Shown: in pieces, positions 33,135 through 43,026 of the stretch | How positions within the stretch are numbered: position 1 is the stretch's first letter | How the letters are laid out: every line of letters starts with the position of its first letter | Origin: DASRLE01 sp963825315 | GTDB lineage: Bacteria; Verrucomicrobiota; Verrucomicrobiia; Limisphaerales; Palsa-1400 | Assembly: GCA_963825315.1 (NCBI GenBank) | Contig: CAWGST010000005.1 | Coordinates: forward strand, 248,001 to 312,000 | Direction of reading: 5' to 3' | DNA: 64,000 bases | Notes under the pieces: model-generated | What the model was told of the DNA's origin: nothing | Databases searched by the model: none | Seen by the model: the letters and a program-made list of their open reading frames with translations, nothing else | Program-made: the position numbers and the translations under genes

Positions 33135-34434
33135 GTCTTTTCCGGGCGCGGGATTGGGTTGAGCTTCCGCGCCCGGCTCGGCCCGAAAAAGATGGGCGGC
33201 ACTATCTTGAAGCAGCGTTGCAGTTTGACGAGCAGAAAGAAATACTCCAGGCGCCAGCGCAGGGACCACCCGCCCTCCAGTTCCCCGGCCAGCACCGCGT
33301 TGACGGCGGAGGGCAGGTCGCAATGGTTGGCGGGCCGCAGAAATATTTCCATGAACGGCGTGGTGTAATACTGCTCGACCACGCGCCAGTAAAACCTCAG
33401 CCCCCGGCGGACGCGCTTTTCGTATTTGGCGAAAAGGGCCGCGTCCGGTTTCCCGGTTTCGAGCGATTTTATGACCACCTCCGCCGCCAGTTTGCCCGAC
33501 CAACTGGCCAGAAAAACACCTGCTGAAAAAATGGGGTCCATAAAACCCGCCGCGTCCCCCACCCGCAACAAACGAGGCCCCACCAAGCGGCGGTTGTGAT
33601 AACTGAAATCGCTGGTGGTTTGAATGGCGCCCGCCAGCCGGGCGTCCTTCATGCGCTTCTTCACCGGCGGAGTGGACTCCACCCAGCGTTGAAAAATCTC
33701 CTGCGGCGTCCCGCCGGCTTGCATGAATTCGTCCTTGTCAAACACAATTCCGACGCTGGTTTTCGCCGCCGACAGCGGGATGATCCAAAACCATTTGTTC
33801 TCCAGGCGCACAATGATGGTGTCGCGCCGGCCTCGCCGGAATCGAGGGCCACGTTCTCAAAATGGCCGAAAACAGCGAGCTTCTTCCATTTGGGATGCAT
33901 CTCCCGCAAGTTCTCCTGGTTGCCGGTCAGGTTGCCGCGCCCGGTGGCATCAATCAAAAACGACCCGCGAAACTGGCGGGCGTTTCCCGCCGGATCGCGC
34001 GCCTCCACTTTGACCCCATCCGCGTCCGTCTCAAACCGGCTGGCCGTCCAGCCTTCCCGCACGTCGGCGCCGGACGCGCGGGCGTTTTTCAGCAACAGAT
34101 GATCGAGCAGGGCGCGTTCGACCTGAATGGCATTCGGGGCGCTATTGAATCGGCCCTCGCGAAAAACAAAACGCGTGCAGATCGAACCATTGCCGAGTTG
34201 AAACTGCGCGCCGTATTTTATGGGGAAGGCCGCTTCCCGCAAAGCCGGCATCACGCCCATCTCCTCGAAAATAGCCATGTTGCACGGCAGCAATGATTCG
34301 CCGATGTGGAAGCGCGGGAAAACCTCTTTTTCCAGGGCAAGCACCCGTTTGCCGGCCTGCGCCAGAAACGTGGCGGCGCTGCTGCCCCCCGGGCCGCAAC
34401 CGAGCACCAAGGCGTCGTAAGTTGTGTCTGTCAT
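33131..34434 (-). pseudogene. FAD-dependent oxidoreductase (halogenase/reductase type), frameshifted
   Basis: One missing base at 33827-33828 splits a protein of about 434 residues. The first part has the FAD motif DALVLGCGPGGSSAATFLAQ and VFPRFHIGESLLPCN, typical of tryptophan-halogenase-like and geranylgeranyl-reductase-like flavoproteins. After the shift come ENKWFWIIPLSAAKTSVG, containing a WxWxIP string known from flavin halogenases, and VGDAAGFMDPIFSAGVFLA, the second FAD contact. Homologues occur in aryl-polyene and flexirubin clusters. It is the first gene of its operon. A 7-bp stem (GCCAATC/GATTGGC, 34435-34458) lies just upstream of the start. Confidence 0.82.
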
Positions 34435-34478
34435 GCCAATCCGCAGCTTACGATTGGCTTCACTCAATTCCCAGTCGT

Positions 34479-35612
34479 TTATTGTCCCATTCCGCGCCCG
34501 ACCGCAACGACGGCATCGAACGCAGGTTTGGTGCCGCACCCGCGGCCAAAGAGAAAAGGATAGTCCACCCGGCCCCGCACGGGCCAGTAATTCAACCAGG
34601 AATTCTCATCAGCCACGCCCCAAAAAGTGACACGGGTAATTTGATCCCGATGTTTGAGAAAAACCTTGAACAGGTTGGCATATCGCGTAGCCAGCGCTTG
34701 TTGCATGGCATCCGGCAAGCCGTTGGTATAAGGGTTGTCCTCCACCCGCAGTTGGTAATCCGGGCTGACATCGGCGTCCAATGTCTTGTTGAGCGCCCGC
34801 AGCACGCTCACATCCAACTCGGTGATCATGACTTTGAGACCAAGCTTCGCAAAGGCATCGATGGTCTCATCCACCTCGTGCAGGGCGGGCCAATCCATCC
34901 TGTAATGCCCCTGCAACCCAATTCCCACGATGGGCGCGCCTTGTGCCTGAAGCTTCTTGATCAGGGCGATGGCTCCCGCGCGTTTTGGCGCGTCTTCCAG
35001 CGAAAAGTCGTTGTAATACAACTGTGCGTTCGGATCGGCTTCATGCGCGAATTGGTAGGCTTTAAGCAGGAAATCTTCACCGATGATCTTCAGCCACGGC
35101 GATTGCCGCATCGTGCCGTCCTCCTCCAGCGCTTCGTTCACGACATCCCAGCCGCCGATTTTGCCTTTGTAACGCCCTACCACCGTGCGTATGTGATCGT
35201 GCATTCGCTGCAACAAGGCGTCGCGGGTGAGCGGCCTGCCTTGTGCGTCATTGAAGACCCAGGCGGAGGTTTGGCGGTGCCAGATCAAATTGTGGCCGAT
35301 GATGAACATCCCGTTTTTGACGCCAAACTCCACGTAACGATCCCCCGGCCCCCAATTATAACGGTCCGGCGCGGGATGGATGCTTTCCCATTTCAAAACA
35401 TTTTCCGGCGAGATCGTATTGAAGTGTTTTTTGATCAGCGCCGCTTCGCAATTTTCTCCGGTCGGATCGGAGAATTGCGTCTCATTAATCGCCACGCCCA
35501 TGAGAAAGTCCTTTTTGAAGACATCCTTCAAGGCTGGCGCTTCCTGGCCGGGGGCTTTTGTCGTTGCGCAGCTCATCAGGCAAATCAACGGAATAACCAA
35601 ATAATGCTTCAT
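34479..35612 (-). CDS. GH10 endo-xylanase, lipoprotein or secreted
   Basis: The 377-residue protein starts with a short signal (MKHYLVIPLICLMSC) ending in LMSC, a possible lipobox. It is a complete family 10 glycoside hydrolase: ISPENVLKWESIHPAPDRYN, GHNLIWHRQTSAW, GWDVVNEALEEDGT with the acid/base Glu (about 158), and VMITELDVSVLR with the nucleophile Glu (about 264). It ends TFWGVADENSWLNYWPVRG. The expected reaction is endo-cleavage of beta-1,4-xylan. The ATG overlaps the stop of the transporter gene by one base (TGATG), so the two are co-translated. Confidence 0.95.
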   Translation of the reverse strand: MKHYLVIPLICLMSCATTKAPGQEAPALKDVFKKDFLMGVAINETQFSDPTGENCEAALIKKHFNTISPENVLKWESIHPAPDRYNWGPGDRYVEFGVKNGMFIIGHNLIWHRQTSAWVFNDAQGRPLTRDALLQRMHDHIRTVVGRYKGKIGGWDVVNEALEEDGTMRQSPWLKIIGEDFLLKAYQFAHEADPNAQLYYNDFSLEDAPKRAGAIALIKKLQAQGAPIVGIGLQGHYRMDWPALHEVDETIDAFAKLGLKVMITELDVSVLRALNKTLDADVSPDYQLRVEDNPYTNGLPDAMQQALATRYANLFKVFLKHRDQITRVTFWGVADENSWLNYWPVRGRVDYPFLFGRGCGTKPAFDAVVAVGRGMGQ

Positions 35613-37126
35613 CAAGTGCCCGCCAGAGGGCCTTTTGCCTCGAACTTCTTCCTGCGTTCGACTAGTTCGTCCTGAATCTGGAGATTCATGCTCTTGGTAA
35701 TCGGGTAAAGGGCCAGACAAACAATGCACAGAGCGAACGGAATGGCCGAGTAATAGGTCGCGCTGAGGCGGATTCCGAGCAGGGCGTGGGGCGTCTGCGT
35801 GACATTGGGGGCGTAGCCGTAAGCGCCGATAATCCAACTGGCGAGCGCGCCTCCAACGCCCAGCCCGGCCTTGAGGGCGAAGACGATGCCCGCGAAAACG
35901 AATCCGGTGGCGCGGCGCGAGGTTTTCCATTCCGAATAGTCGGCAACGTCAGCCATCATGACCCAGAGCAACGGGACCGTCGGGCCCCATCCCAGCGGCC
36001 AAACCACGCTCCAGAAAAGCATCTGATTCACGTCAGTCGGCTGGACGTAGAAAATCGCGGCTGTGGCGAAAGTGGTGACAGTGAGGCCGGTGATAAACAC
36101 GATTTTCTTGCCAAAGAGGTCCGACAGGGGCTTGGAAATCAAGATGCCGAGAATCTGGATAATCGAGCCGAGCGTGAAGAAAAAGCTGAAGCCAACCGAC
36201 GAGGCATTGGAATAATCCGGCTTAACCAACAGGCCGAGGGCATCCAGGACACTCCTCCAGCCGGTCACCTCTCCAGCAGCGCCCGCCCCAAGACCAATCT
36301 TATTCAGGAGCCCGGTCATGGCGGCAGGATCCACGTAGTACCTGATCATGTAATTGAGCGAGCTGCCGCGAAGGGCAAGTGTGGTGAAGATCAGAAGCGT
36401 CACCACGAACATGACCAGCCAGGGACGGCAGGTGAACACGTTCCGGATGTCTTCGGCTAGGGACTTCAGGGACGATTCCTGCTCAGGCGGGGGCGCGACG
36501 CGTTCCTTGGTGGAGAAGAACACAATCACGTTGCAGACGATGATGATGGCGCCGAAGATGGCCATGGTGCAGGCCCAGCCTTTGGCGCTGTTGCCGGCTC
36601 CGAATTTGTCCACCAGCGGCAACGCCAGCGCCTGAATAAGGAATTGTCCGATCAAGGCCGACACAAATCGGAAACGCGCAATATTGGAGCGCTCGTCCAC
36701 GTCTGGAGTCATGACCCCCATCAAGGCCGAATAGGGCGTGTTGTTCGCCGAGTAGGCAATCATGACGAGAATGTAAGTCACCCAAGCATAGATCAGCCTC
36801 CATTGCGGCCCAACATTGGGCGTCACATAAACCAGCCAGAAGAGCAGGCCGAAGGGAATCCCCGCCCAGAGGACCCACGGACGGAACTTGCCCCAGCGCG
36901 TGTTGGTCCGGTCGGACAGCGCGCCGAACACCGGGTCGAAGAAGGCATCGCTCCAGCGCACGATCAGGAACATCCATCCAAGGCTCGCCGGCGAAAGCCC
37001 CACCGTGTCCGTGTAAAAGCGGTTCTGGTAGAGCATCATAGCTTGGAAGAAAAAGTTGGTGGCGGCATCGCCGACGGCGTAGCCGAGCTTCTCGGTGAAG
37101 GAGATTCTTGGGCTGGGATTAATCAT
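35612..37126 (-). CDS. GPH-family sugar:cation symporter
   Basis: From the ATG at 37126 (MINPSPRISFTEKLGYAVGD) the product is 504 residues with about twelve membrane helices. The GPH signature regions are present: ATNFFFQAMMLYQNRFYTDT, DAFFDPVFGALSDRTNTRWG and KFRPWVLWAGIPFGLLFWLV, plus the second-half GWGPTVPLLWVMMADVADYS. GPH proteins import xylosides, glucuronides or other glycosides with Na+ or H+. Gene order with a xylanase suggests uptake of xylo-oligosaccharides. There is no signal peptide, as expected. Confidence 0.92.
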   Translation of the reverse strand: MINPSPRISFTEKLGYAVGDAATNFFFQAMMLYQNRFYTDTVGLSPASLGWMFLIVRWSDAFFDPVFGALSDRTNTRWGKFRPWVLWAGIPFGLLFWLVYVTPNVGPQWRLIYAWVTYILVMIAYSANNTPYSALMGVMTPDVDERSNIARFRFVSALIGQFLIQALALPLVDKFGAGNSAKGWACTMAIFGAIIIVCNVIVFFSTKERVAPPPEQESSLKSLAEDIRNVFTCRPWLVMFVVTLLIFTTLALRGSSLNYMIRYYVDPAAMTGLLNKIGLGAGAAGEVTGWRSVLDALGLLVKPDYSNASSVGFSFFFTLGSIIQILGILISKPLSDLFGKKIVFITGLTVTTFATAAIFYVQPTDVNQMLFWSVVWPLGWGPTVPLLWVMMADVADYSEWKTSRRATGFVFAGIVFALKAGLGVGGALASWIIGAYGYAPNVTQTPHALLGIRLSATYYSAIPFALCIVCLALYPITKSMNLQIQDELVERRKKFEAKGPLAGT

Positions 37127-37282
37127 ACGCAGTTGAGGGTTCAATTTGTAACGGTTGAAGCTGCTTTGTCGAGATTGGCGTCGCGCGAGGAGGTGCCGCC
37201 TGTTTGGGCCGCAGATTGAGACGCGCATTCTTTGTTTTTGGACGGCCGTTGTTGCTTCATCAAGTGATTCGGTTTGCTAACG

Positions 37283-37675
37283 CTATGGGATGGCTGGCGA
37301 AGGAGGATAATAGGCTTCTGGCGGAGGAGGAGGCGGAATAGGAGGGTTATGGTCATAATCGATATTCCCCTCGGTTCCCAACGTTGGATGTTTGCCTTCC
37401 GGGTGCAGAATAAAGAACTGAACCGTCATGTAGTAGCTGGGTTCCAACGTAAAAGGTTGGAATTCTACGCGACCATTTGTGATGATGGCGGTGGACATTA
37501 CGCTTTTGTAATCCGATAGACAATTACTCGGATAATCTGGGATTTCCCATTTGATTTCTTGCCCACGACCAGCACGGGCCTTTTTTCCGACTTTGTTCCT
37601 TCTCCACGGATTTACAAGCCTTTTTTCCAGTCCGCCATCCGTTTTTCTCCGGCAAAGGGAACGATTCGTTGACAT
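37283..37675 (-). CDS. hypothetical protein with proline-rich tail
   Basis: The frame encodes 130 residues, basic at the N-terminus (RKTDGGLEKRLVNPWRRNK) with a middle VEFQPFTLEPSYYMTVQFF and a C-terminal IPPPPPPEAYYPPSPAIP. No family is recognised. Lower GC and an isolated position between operons make the call tentative, but the length and ATG start favour a real gene. Confidence 0.4.
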   Translation of the reverse strand: MSTNRSLCRRKTDGGLEKRLVNPWRRNKVGKKARAGRGQEIKWEIPDYPSNCLSDYKSVMSTAIITNGRVEFQPFTLEPSYYMTVQFFILHPEGKHPTLGTEGNIDYDHNPPIPPPPPPEAYYPPSPAIP

Positions 37676-37709
37676 TTATTTATAATTATAGTGTGTGCGG
37701 GACAAGCCG

Positions 37710-38597
37710 CTAGGACAAATGCTTTTCCCTCAATCTTTTTGCGACATCCTCCAGCGTTCCCTTGAAGGGTCCGGGTGTTTCCATCTTGATCGAAACAAGC
37801 GCGGCCGCGAACTTGAGGGATTCTCTTGCGTCATGATCCAACCGCCAAGACAGGTAGGCTGCGAAGGTCGTGTCCCCGCGGCCGGTCCTGCCCGCCATGC
37901 TGTTGTTGGAGAACTTCTCATAGTACGTCCCGCCGTTCACCCGCGCCAGCACGCCCTGGGAGTGCGTGATCATTATTTCCGGGCAACCCCATGATGCGAC
38001 AATGATTGAGGCCTTTTCCAAGTCTTCGGTTCCGGTCAGAATACGGGCTTCCACGACATCCAGCTTGAGCTTGTCCATCATGCCCGCAATGTCTTTTTTG
38101 TTTTCGACGTCGCTGAACTGTATTTCATGGGTCACCGGGGTTACGTGGCGGACGAAGCTCTGCATGTCGGCCGACAGGCTGTGCCCCCGAGCTTTCAAAC
38201 CCTTCATAAGAACCATGTCGAACTCGGTGTCGGAAATCCCGGCCAGATGGACGCATGTGGAACTCAGCTTCGGAACGTCGCCGATGGCTATCAAGCCGGC
38301 CGTTTTGACTATGGTCAACTTGCGCTCGTCCACGTTCGCGGATTCGTGCAGCACCCTCGAATACGTGGTCTCCGCGCTCGGGATGAGGTAGGTGTCCACA
38401 CCCGCGTCCTTCATGGGCTGAAGGATGTTTTCATCCTTTTTCGCCATTTTTACGACGGCGGCAACTTTTTTCCCCACCCGCGCCGCCACCATCGCGCCGC
38501 ACAGGACGGCGCTGCCCGGGGCGACGACCGGTTTTCCCCCGAAGGGAATGATCTCATCGTAGCACATGTGACCGATGAAGGTGATGTCGTAGTTCAT
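37710..38597 (-). CDS. PfkB-family sugar kinase
   Basis: This 295-residue kinase starts MNYDITFIGHMCYDEIIPFG. It has APGSAVLCGAMVAARVGKK (substrate-side loop) and ends with the ATP/catalytic motif MAGRTGRGDTTFAAYLSW, whose aspartate is the usual base. The family phosphorylates sugars or nucleosides, and the substrate cannot be read from sequence. It lies 8 bp after the GH116 gene on the same strand and so acts in the same pathway, perhaps on a monosaccharide released by GH116 and GH3. Confidence 0.85.
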   Translation of the reverse strand: MNYDITFIGHMCYDEIIPFGGKPVVAPGSAVLCGAMVAARVGKKVAAVVKMAKKDENILQPMKDAGVDTYLIPSAETTYSRVLHESANVDERKLTIVKTAGLIAIGDVPKLSSTCVHLAGISDTEFDMVLMKGLKARGHSLSADMQSFVRHVTPVTHEIQFSDVENKKDIAGMMDKLKLDVVEARILTGTEDLEKASIIVASWGCPEIMITHSQGVLARVNGGTYYEKFSNNSMAGRTGRGDTTFAAYLSWRLDHDARESLKFAAALVSIKMETPGPFKGTLEDVAKRLREKHLS

Positions 38598-38604
38598 AAA
38601 GGCG

Positions 38605-41145
38605 TCAATCCTCTTTTAAAAGTTCGGATAGGAATGATATAAGAGACTTTGAATCGATGATTGTCGTGCCCTTTTGCGCTTGCAGGTCTTTGATATGCTG
38701 CATGACCAGGTGCGTCCATACGGCGCCTGGCCGGGGATAGGCGGCGACGATGTAATGGGGCCCAGGGGCGGATTCTCCCGCTTCCTTTTCAAGCTCGGCC
38801 CGGAGGTTGTCCGGGGTGACCATGGAATTGCCGTAATCGAATACCACCCTGTCCATGTGCTTATAGACGTCCTTGCTCTCTTTTACCATGCCGTAGTAGT
38901 CCAAAAGCTGGGCGAAGACGTAATTGGAAGTGGTATAGACGTCCTTGCCCTGGTCCGATTCCACCGGCTGGCCGTCCTCCGTGCGGGCCATGGCCCAGCC
39001 CATGAAGGTGCGGTTGTTCTTGTAGATCGTCTTCAGAATCTTCCTGGCACGATCCTCCGGGATGAAGGACTCTTCGCCGATGGCGATCAAGTACCAGAGG
39101 GCGTCCAGTTGGTTGGTCCAGACGTCCGTGTTGGTTTTCCCCGTTGCCGGATCGAAACAGGTGACGTAATACTGGAGCTTGTCGCCCTTTTTATTTTTCC
39201 CGTCCCGCCATAGTTTCTCGAAGCTCACCCGAGCCTTGTCGAACGCTTTCTGGATCCGCGCCTTGGCGGGTTGGTCGTTCAACATCTCCGCCATGGTAAT
39301 CATGGCCTTGCAGCCGGCCAGGAAGGTCGTGGCGTCATAGGCGTCCGCGCCGAAGAGGACCAGGTTGTCGAATGTGTTCTTCACCTCGTCGGGATAGCCC
39401 TCGGGCACCCCGTCGCCGTCGTAGTCCTGCTTGAGCAGGGATTCCAGCCCGAATTTGAGCGTCTCCCAATTCTTCTTGAGAAACTCGATGTCTCCCGTGA
39501 ACTTCACATTGCGCAGCACGCGCATCACCAGCTTGGGGAAAAGGTCCACCCAGTAATTGTTGTTGTACCAGGCGTAATCGCTGACGTTGCGCAGGGCATG
39601 GCCCTTGGGCAGGGCGCCGACGTCGTGCGCAACGCTGCCCTTCACTTTGAAGGCGTCCCGGATTTGGGTCATCGAAATGCCCTCGTATTCTTCCGGATGC
39701 TCCTGGAAATGCTTTCTCGCTTCCACGAAGGACGAGTGGAAGTGGTAGAAGCGCGGGGTGGGGTCCTCGGCCTGAATGGAGTCGATGAAGCTCTGGCAAA
39801 GCTCCTTTTCCACGCGCGGGAACAGGATCAGAAGCACCATGGAATACCAATCCACATCCGATGGATCGAGGTACGCGTAGTCGAAGCATTCAAGGAACCG
39901 TGCGCGCTCATTGCCCTGGTCGTCTTCAACCCATACGGCGCCGTTTGACAATGGGAAATGGAACTCGTTCAGCATCAGGCGTGTCAAGCGCAGGGCGCCG
40001 GCCCTGTCCTCCTTGTAGGAGGGGCTTGCCTGGATGAGATCCAAAATCCGTTTCTGAAATTTCACGGTCCGGTCCCACCAGCGCGGATAACTGTCCAGGG
40101 CGAGCTTCGCCATGTCGATGACCCGCTGATCCTTATCCGCGAAGCTCCTGACGTATTTACGCTCGAACTTCGCCCCGTCAATGAAGACCTGCTCCGGGAA
40201 GTCCAGGACAACGGCCACAGGAATTTTTTTCGTCGCGCCCGCCTCCAGGGTGAAGGTCAGGCTGACGGCCGCTCCATAATCGCTTCTGGGAAGCGGCGGC
40301 CGTTTTTCGTAGAAGCTGCCGTCCGCATTCAAAAGGAGATCCTGGCTGTAGCGGTTCAGGCAGAAATAGGGCTGGATGTCCACGGCAACGCCGGACGTTT
40401 CGGCAACTGCCAGCGCCATCCGGTTCGGGCTTTCCGTGCTTCCCATCACTACTCCCCGCGCGCCCGCGGACCGAAACTCTTTATGGGCGTGGCCGTGGAC
40501 AGGGGCGGAGCAGATATAGATGCTGTCCTGGTCAGTCGGTTTGAGCTCCTTCTCCTGGAGGTTGACCAGGGACGGCCTGGGCACCACGAGCGTGATCTCC
40601 TGAGCCTCATCCGCGGCGTTTTCCACCTCGAACTCTTCAACGCCGAGGGGCATCAACGTCTGGTCTCCTCCAGACAGGAAGGGAGAAACCAGTCTCCTGG
40701 TTACTTTCACCCGCCCCAGCTTGCAGGCAATCTCCAGCGACGGCGTGGCGATGGTGAGGGAAACGTTTTTTTCCGCAATCGGGGGATGGTAGTAATTCTC
40801 AATGGCCGGGATGTCGTCGGGAGTCTCCGGGACCTGCGGCTTTCTTTGCGTGAGCATGGTGAACTTGTCGCCGATGCGCACGAAAGGCGCGGAGGCGAAT
40901 TGGATTGCCTTTCGGTTCAGCAGGATGAGCCGGCCCGCATCGTTCAGGCGGTTGTACAGACCGTAGGGGGAAATGCCGACCGAGCACGTGGGCGCCCCTT
41001 GCAGAGCCACCGTTTGCGGGAACTGCAGGGTCTTGGACATGCCCTGGAAGTGGACCGTCATTTTGTTTTGTTCGTAAATGGCGGCTATCCTGGCTCCCGC
41101 GATGGTATAATTATCGCGCACGTCGAACGCAGCGGATTTCGGCAT
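38605..41145 (-). CDS. GH116 beta-glycosidase (GBA2-type)
   Basis: The 846-residue protein has an N-terminal beta-sandwich and a C-terminal (alpha/alpha)6 barrel. Family GH116 features are ARFLECFDYAYLDPSDVDWY, whose Glu is in the nucleophile position, and VKNTFDNLVLFGADAYDATT with the Asp acid/base. The linker WVEDDQGNERARFLE and the end block PHYIVAAYPRPGAVWTHLVM support a full-length enzyme. GH116 members cleave beta-glucosides, beta-xylosides or glucosylceramide. No signal peptide is seen, so it is probably cytoplasmic and acts on imported oligosaccharides. It lies 33 bp after the GH3 gene. Confidence 0.85.
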   Translation of the reverse strand: MPKSAAFDVRDNYTIAGARIAAIYEQNKMTVHFQGMSKTLQFPQTVALQGAPTCSVGISPYGLYNRLNDAGRLILLNRKAIQFASAPFVRIGDKFTMLTQRKPQVPETPDDIPAIENYYHPPIAEKNVSLTIATPSLEIACKLGRVKVTRRLVSPFLSGGDQTLMPLGVEEFEVENAADEAQEITLVVPRPSLVNLQEKELKPTDQDSIYICSAPVHGHAHKEFRSAGARGVVMGSTESPNRMALAVAETSGVAVDIQPYFCLNRYSQDLLLNADGSFYEKRPPLPRSDYGAAVSLTFTLEAGATKKIPVAVVLDFPEQVFIDGAKFERKYVRSFADKDQRVIDMAKLALDSYPRWWDRTVKFQKRILDLIQASPSYKEDRAGALRLTRLMLNEFHFPLSNGAVWVEDDQGNERARFLECFDYAYLDPSDVDWYSMVLLILFPRVEKELCQSFIDSIQAEDPTPRFYHFHSSFVEARKHFQEHPEEYEGISMTQIRDAFKVKGSVAHDVGALPKGHALRNVSDYAWYNNNYWVDLFPKLVMRVLRNVKFTGDIEFLKKNWETLKFGLESLLKQDYDGDGVPEGYPDEVKNTFDNLVLFGADAYDATTFLAGCKAMITMAEMLNDQPAKARIQKAFDKARVSFEKLWRDGKNKKGDKLQYYVTCFDPATGKTNTDVWTNQLDALWYLIAIGEESFIPEDRARKILKTIYKNNRTFMGWAMARTEDGQPVESDQGKDVYTTSNYVFAQLLDYYGMVKESKDVYKHMDRVVFDYGNSMVTPDNLRAELEKEAGESAPGPHYIVAAYPRPGAVWTHLVMQHIKDLQAQKGTTIIDSKSLISFLSELLKED

Positions 41146-41178
41146 CTTTTCCCCCTATAGGTTATTTGGCCTGATTGT

Positions 41179-43026
41179 TCAGCACTTGCCTCCGAAGGCG
41201 AAGCCTTTTTTCCGCGCCGGTTTTTCCGCGGTCTTCTTCTTGGGCGCTGCGGTCTCGGTGGCGGCCAGTTCCTTCTCCCTGCTGAGGTCGATCGGCATCT
41301 TCGTCGTCGGATAAGGCTTTACAGCCCCGAACAGCAGATCCGCGGCGACTCTGATCGAATCGGGGGAGCCTGAGAAATTGCAGACCACCGCATCGGCCTC
41401 TTTGGTCGTGCCTTTGAGATAGGGGAAGTTCGTCACGACAACCACGGTGTGTCCGGCGTCTTTCAACGCTTTCACCAGGCGCTGGTTGTTGCCTCTCTTT
41501 TCGATGCGGGCGTAGTAGTTCGTCATGACGACGAGGTCCGCTTCCTTCGCCAGCTCCAGCGCTTCTTCCACATCCTCGTCGCTGGCGTGGAAGCCCGTAT
41601 CGTCCAGGATGAGGTTGATGGAGTGCCTGGCCATCTGTTCGCAGAACATGTGGGGATGGCTGTAGAGATCCTTGCCCAGGAAGGGATACGGAATAAGCTG
41701 CTCGATGACAAGCATCTTCTTGTCCTTGTTCAACGGCAGCAGCTTCTTGTCGTCGCGCACCACCAGAAGGGCTTTATGGGCCACTTCCCGGGAGAAATCG
41801 ATCACTTCCTTGCTCCTGACGATGGCCTTGGTTTTCTCCGGATCCATTTTCCCGGCTTTTGCGAACAGGCCTTGGTCGTACTTCATGCACAGGAGCCGCC
41901 GGACCGCGTCGTCGAGCCGCTCTTGGGAAAGCTCTCCGCGTTCGATGGCGCTCTTGATGCCGAAGAGGCACTGGGAGCGGGATTCGTCGTCCGCCTTGAG
42001 CAGGATGGTGTCCACGCCTGCCTTGATGGCCATGGCGCACGCCTGGGGGAGCGGCCACTTTTTCAGGATGGCGGCCATGCCGATCGCGTCGGAGACGATG
42101 ACGCCCTTGAATCCCATTTCTCCCCGGAGAAGATCGGTGAGGATTTTGGAAGAGAGGGTGGCGGGGAACTCTTTGTCGAAGGCCGGGAAGATCGTATGGG
42201 CCGTCATGAGGGCCTTCGCGCCCGCGTTGATGCCGGCCTGGAAGGTCACAAGCTCAACCTCGTGCATGCGCTTGAGATCCGCCCGGCAGACGTCCAGCAC
42301 GTCGTGCGCGTCGGTCGCCGAATCGCCGCGGCCTGCGAAGTGCTTGACCGTGGCGACAATGCCGGCATCCTGATACCCGCGCACCGTCGCCTCCACGTAC
42401 TTCGCGCAGATCTTCGGATCATCGCCGAAGGAGCGCACACCGATTTCGGGGTTCAACGGATTGATATTGACGTCGCAGACCGGGTGATAGAACTGCGTTA
42501 TACCGATGGCGGCCATCTGCTGGCCGAGCGTATTCGCCACCTTATAGGCAAGATCGAGATCTCCAATGGCGGTCATCCCCATGGGCGGCGGGAACTGTAT
42601 GACGTGGCCGGAGGTGTAATCGTTTTTGAAATCGCCTTCCATGTCGATGGTGATGTGCAGAGGGATGCCGGAGGGCCGGCTCATGGCGATTTCCTGCAGC
42701 TTGTTGAGGGCGACCGTAAGCTCTTCCGGAGTCACGCTCACGCCGTAGTTATGATCGTCGAAGTACGTGTGCGCGATGTCGAAATAGTCCTTCGGTTTTT
42801 TGAAGTGGGGGTCCACCTGCGAACGCCCCCAATACAGGTTCTTGCATGTTTCCAGCGCGTACGGTTCCAGGCAAAGGCCGCCGGCGTGCAGTTTGGTGAC
42901 CTGTTCGATCCCCGAGGGCGTCAAGTAAGCCCCGCGCCAGGTGAAGGTGAGCACCTGGCCGCATTTTTCCGCCAGGGTCATTTTCGCCAACTTCGCTGAA
43001 ACAACATCGTCTCTTTCTTTCGACAT
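41179..43026 (-). CDS. GH3 glycoside hydrolase (NagZ-like)
   Basis: The ATG at 43026 is preceded by AGAGG and gives 615 residues. The (beta/alpha)8 domain has IPLHITIDMEGDFKNDYTSG, VATVKHFAGRGDSATDAHD (near 229, like the NagZ His-Asp loop), the candidate nucleophile region GVIVSDAIGMAAIL (near 314) and a second alpha/beta domain. The tail is lysine- and alanine-rich (AAPKKKTAEKPARKKG). There is no signal peptide. Substrate could be beta-N-acetylglucosaminides or beta-glucosides/xylosides. It is the first gene of the operon with GH116 and the PfkB kinase and faces the AraC-type regulator. Confidence 0.88.
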   Translation of the reverse strand: MSKERDDVVSAKLAKMTLAEKCGQVLTFTWRGAYLTPSGIEQVTKLHAGGLCLEPYALETCKNLYWGRSQVDPHFKKPKDYFDIAHTYFDDHNYGVSVTPEELTVALNKLQEIAMSRPSGIPLHITIDMEGDFKNDYTSGHVIQFPPPMGMTAIGDLDLAYKVANTLGQQMAAIGITQFYHPVCDVNINPLNPEIGVRSFGDDPKICAKYVEATVRGYQDAGIVATVKHFAGRGDSATDAHDVLDVCRADLKRMHEVELVTFQAGINAGAKALMTAHTIFPAFDKEFPATLSSKILTDLLRGEMGFKGVIVSDAIGMAAILKKWPLPQACAMAIKAGVDTILLKADDESRSQCLFGIKSAIERGELSQERLDDAVRRLLCMKYDQGLFAKAGKMDPEKTKAIVRSKEVIDFSREVAHKALLVVRDDKKLLPLNKDKKMLVIEQLIPYPFLGKDLYSHPHMFCEQMARHSINLILDDTGFHASDEDVEEALELAKEADLVVMTNYYARIEKRGNNQRLVKALKDAGHTVVVVTNFPYLKGTTKEADAVVCNFSGSPDSIRVAADLLFGAVKPYPTTKMPIDLSREKELAATETAAPKKKTAEKPARKKGFAFGGKC

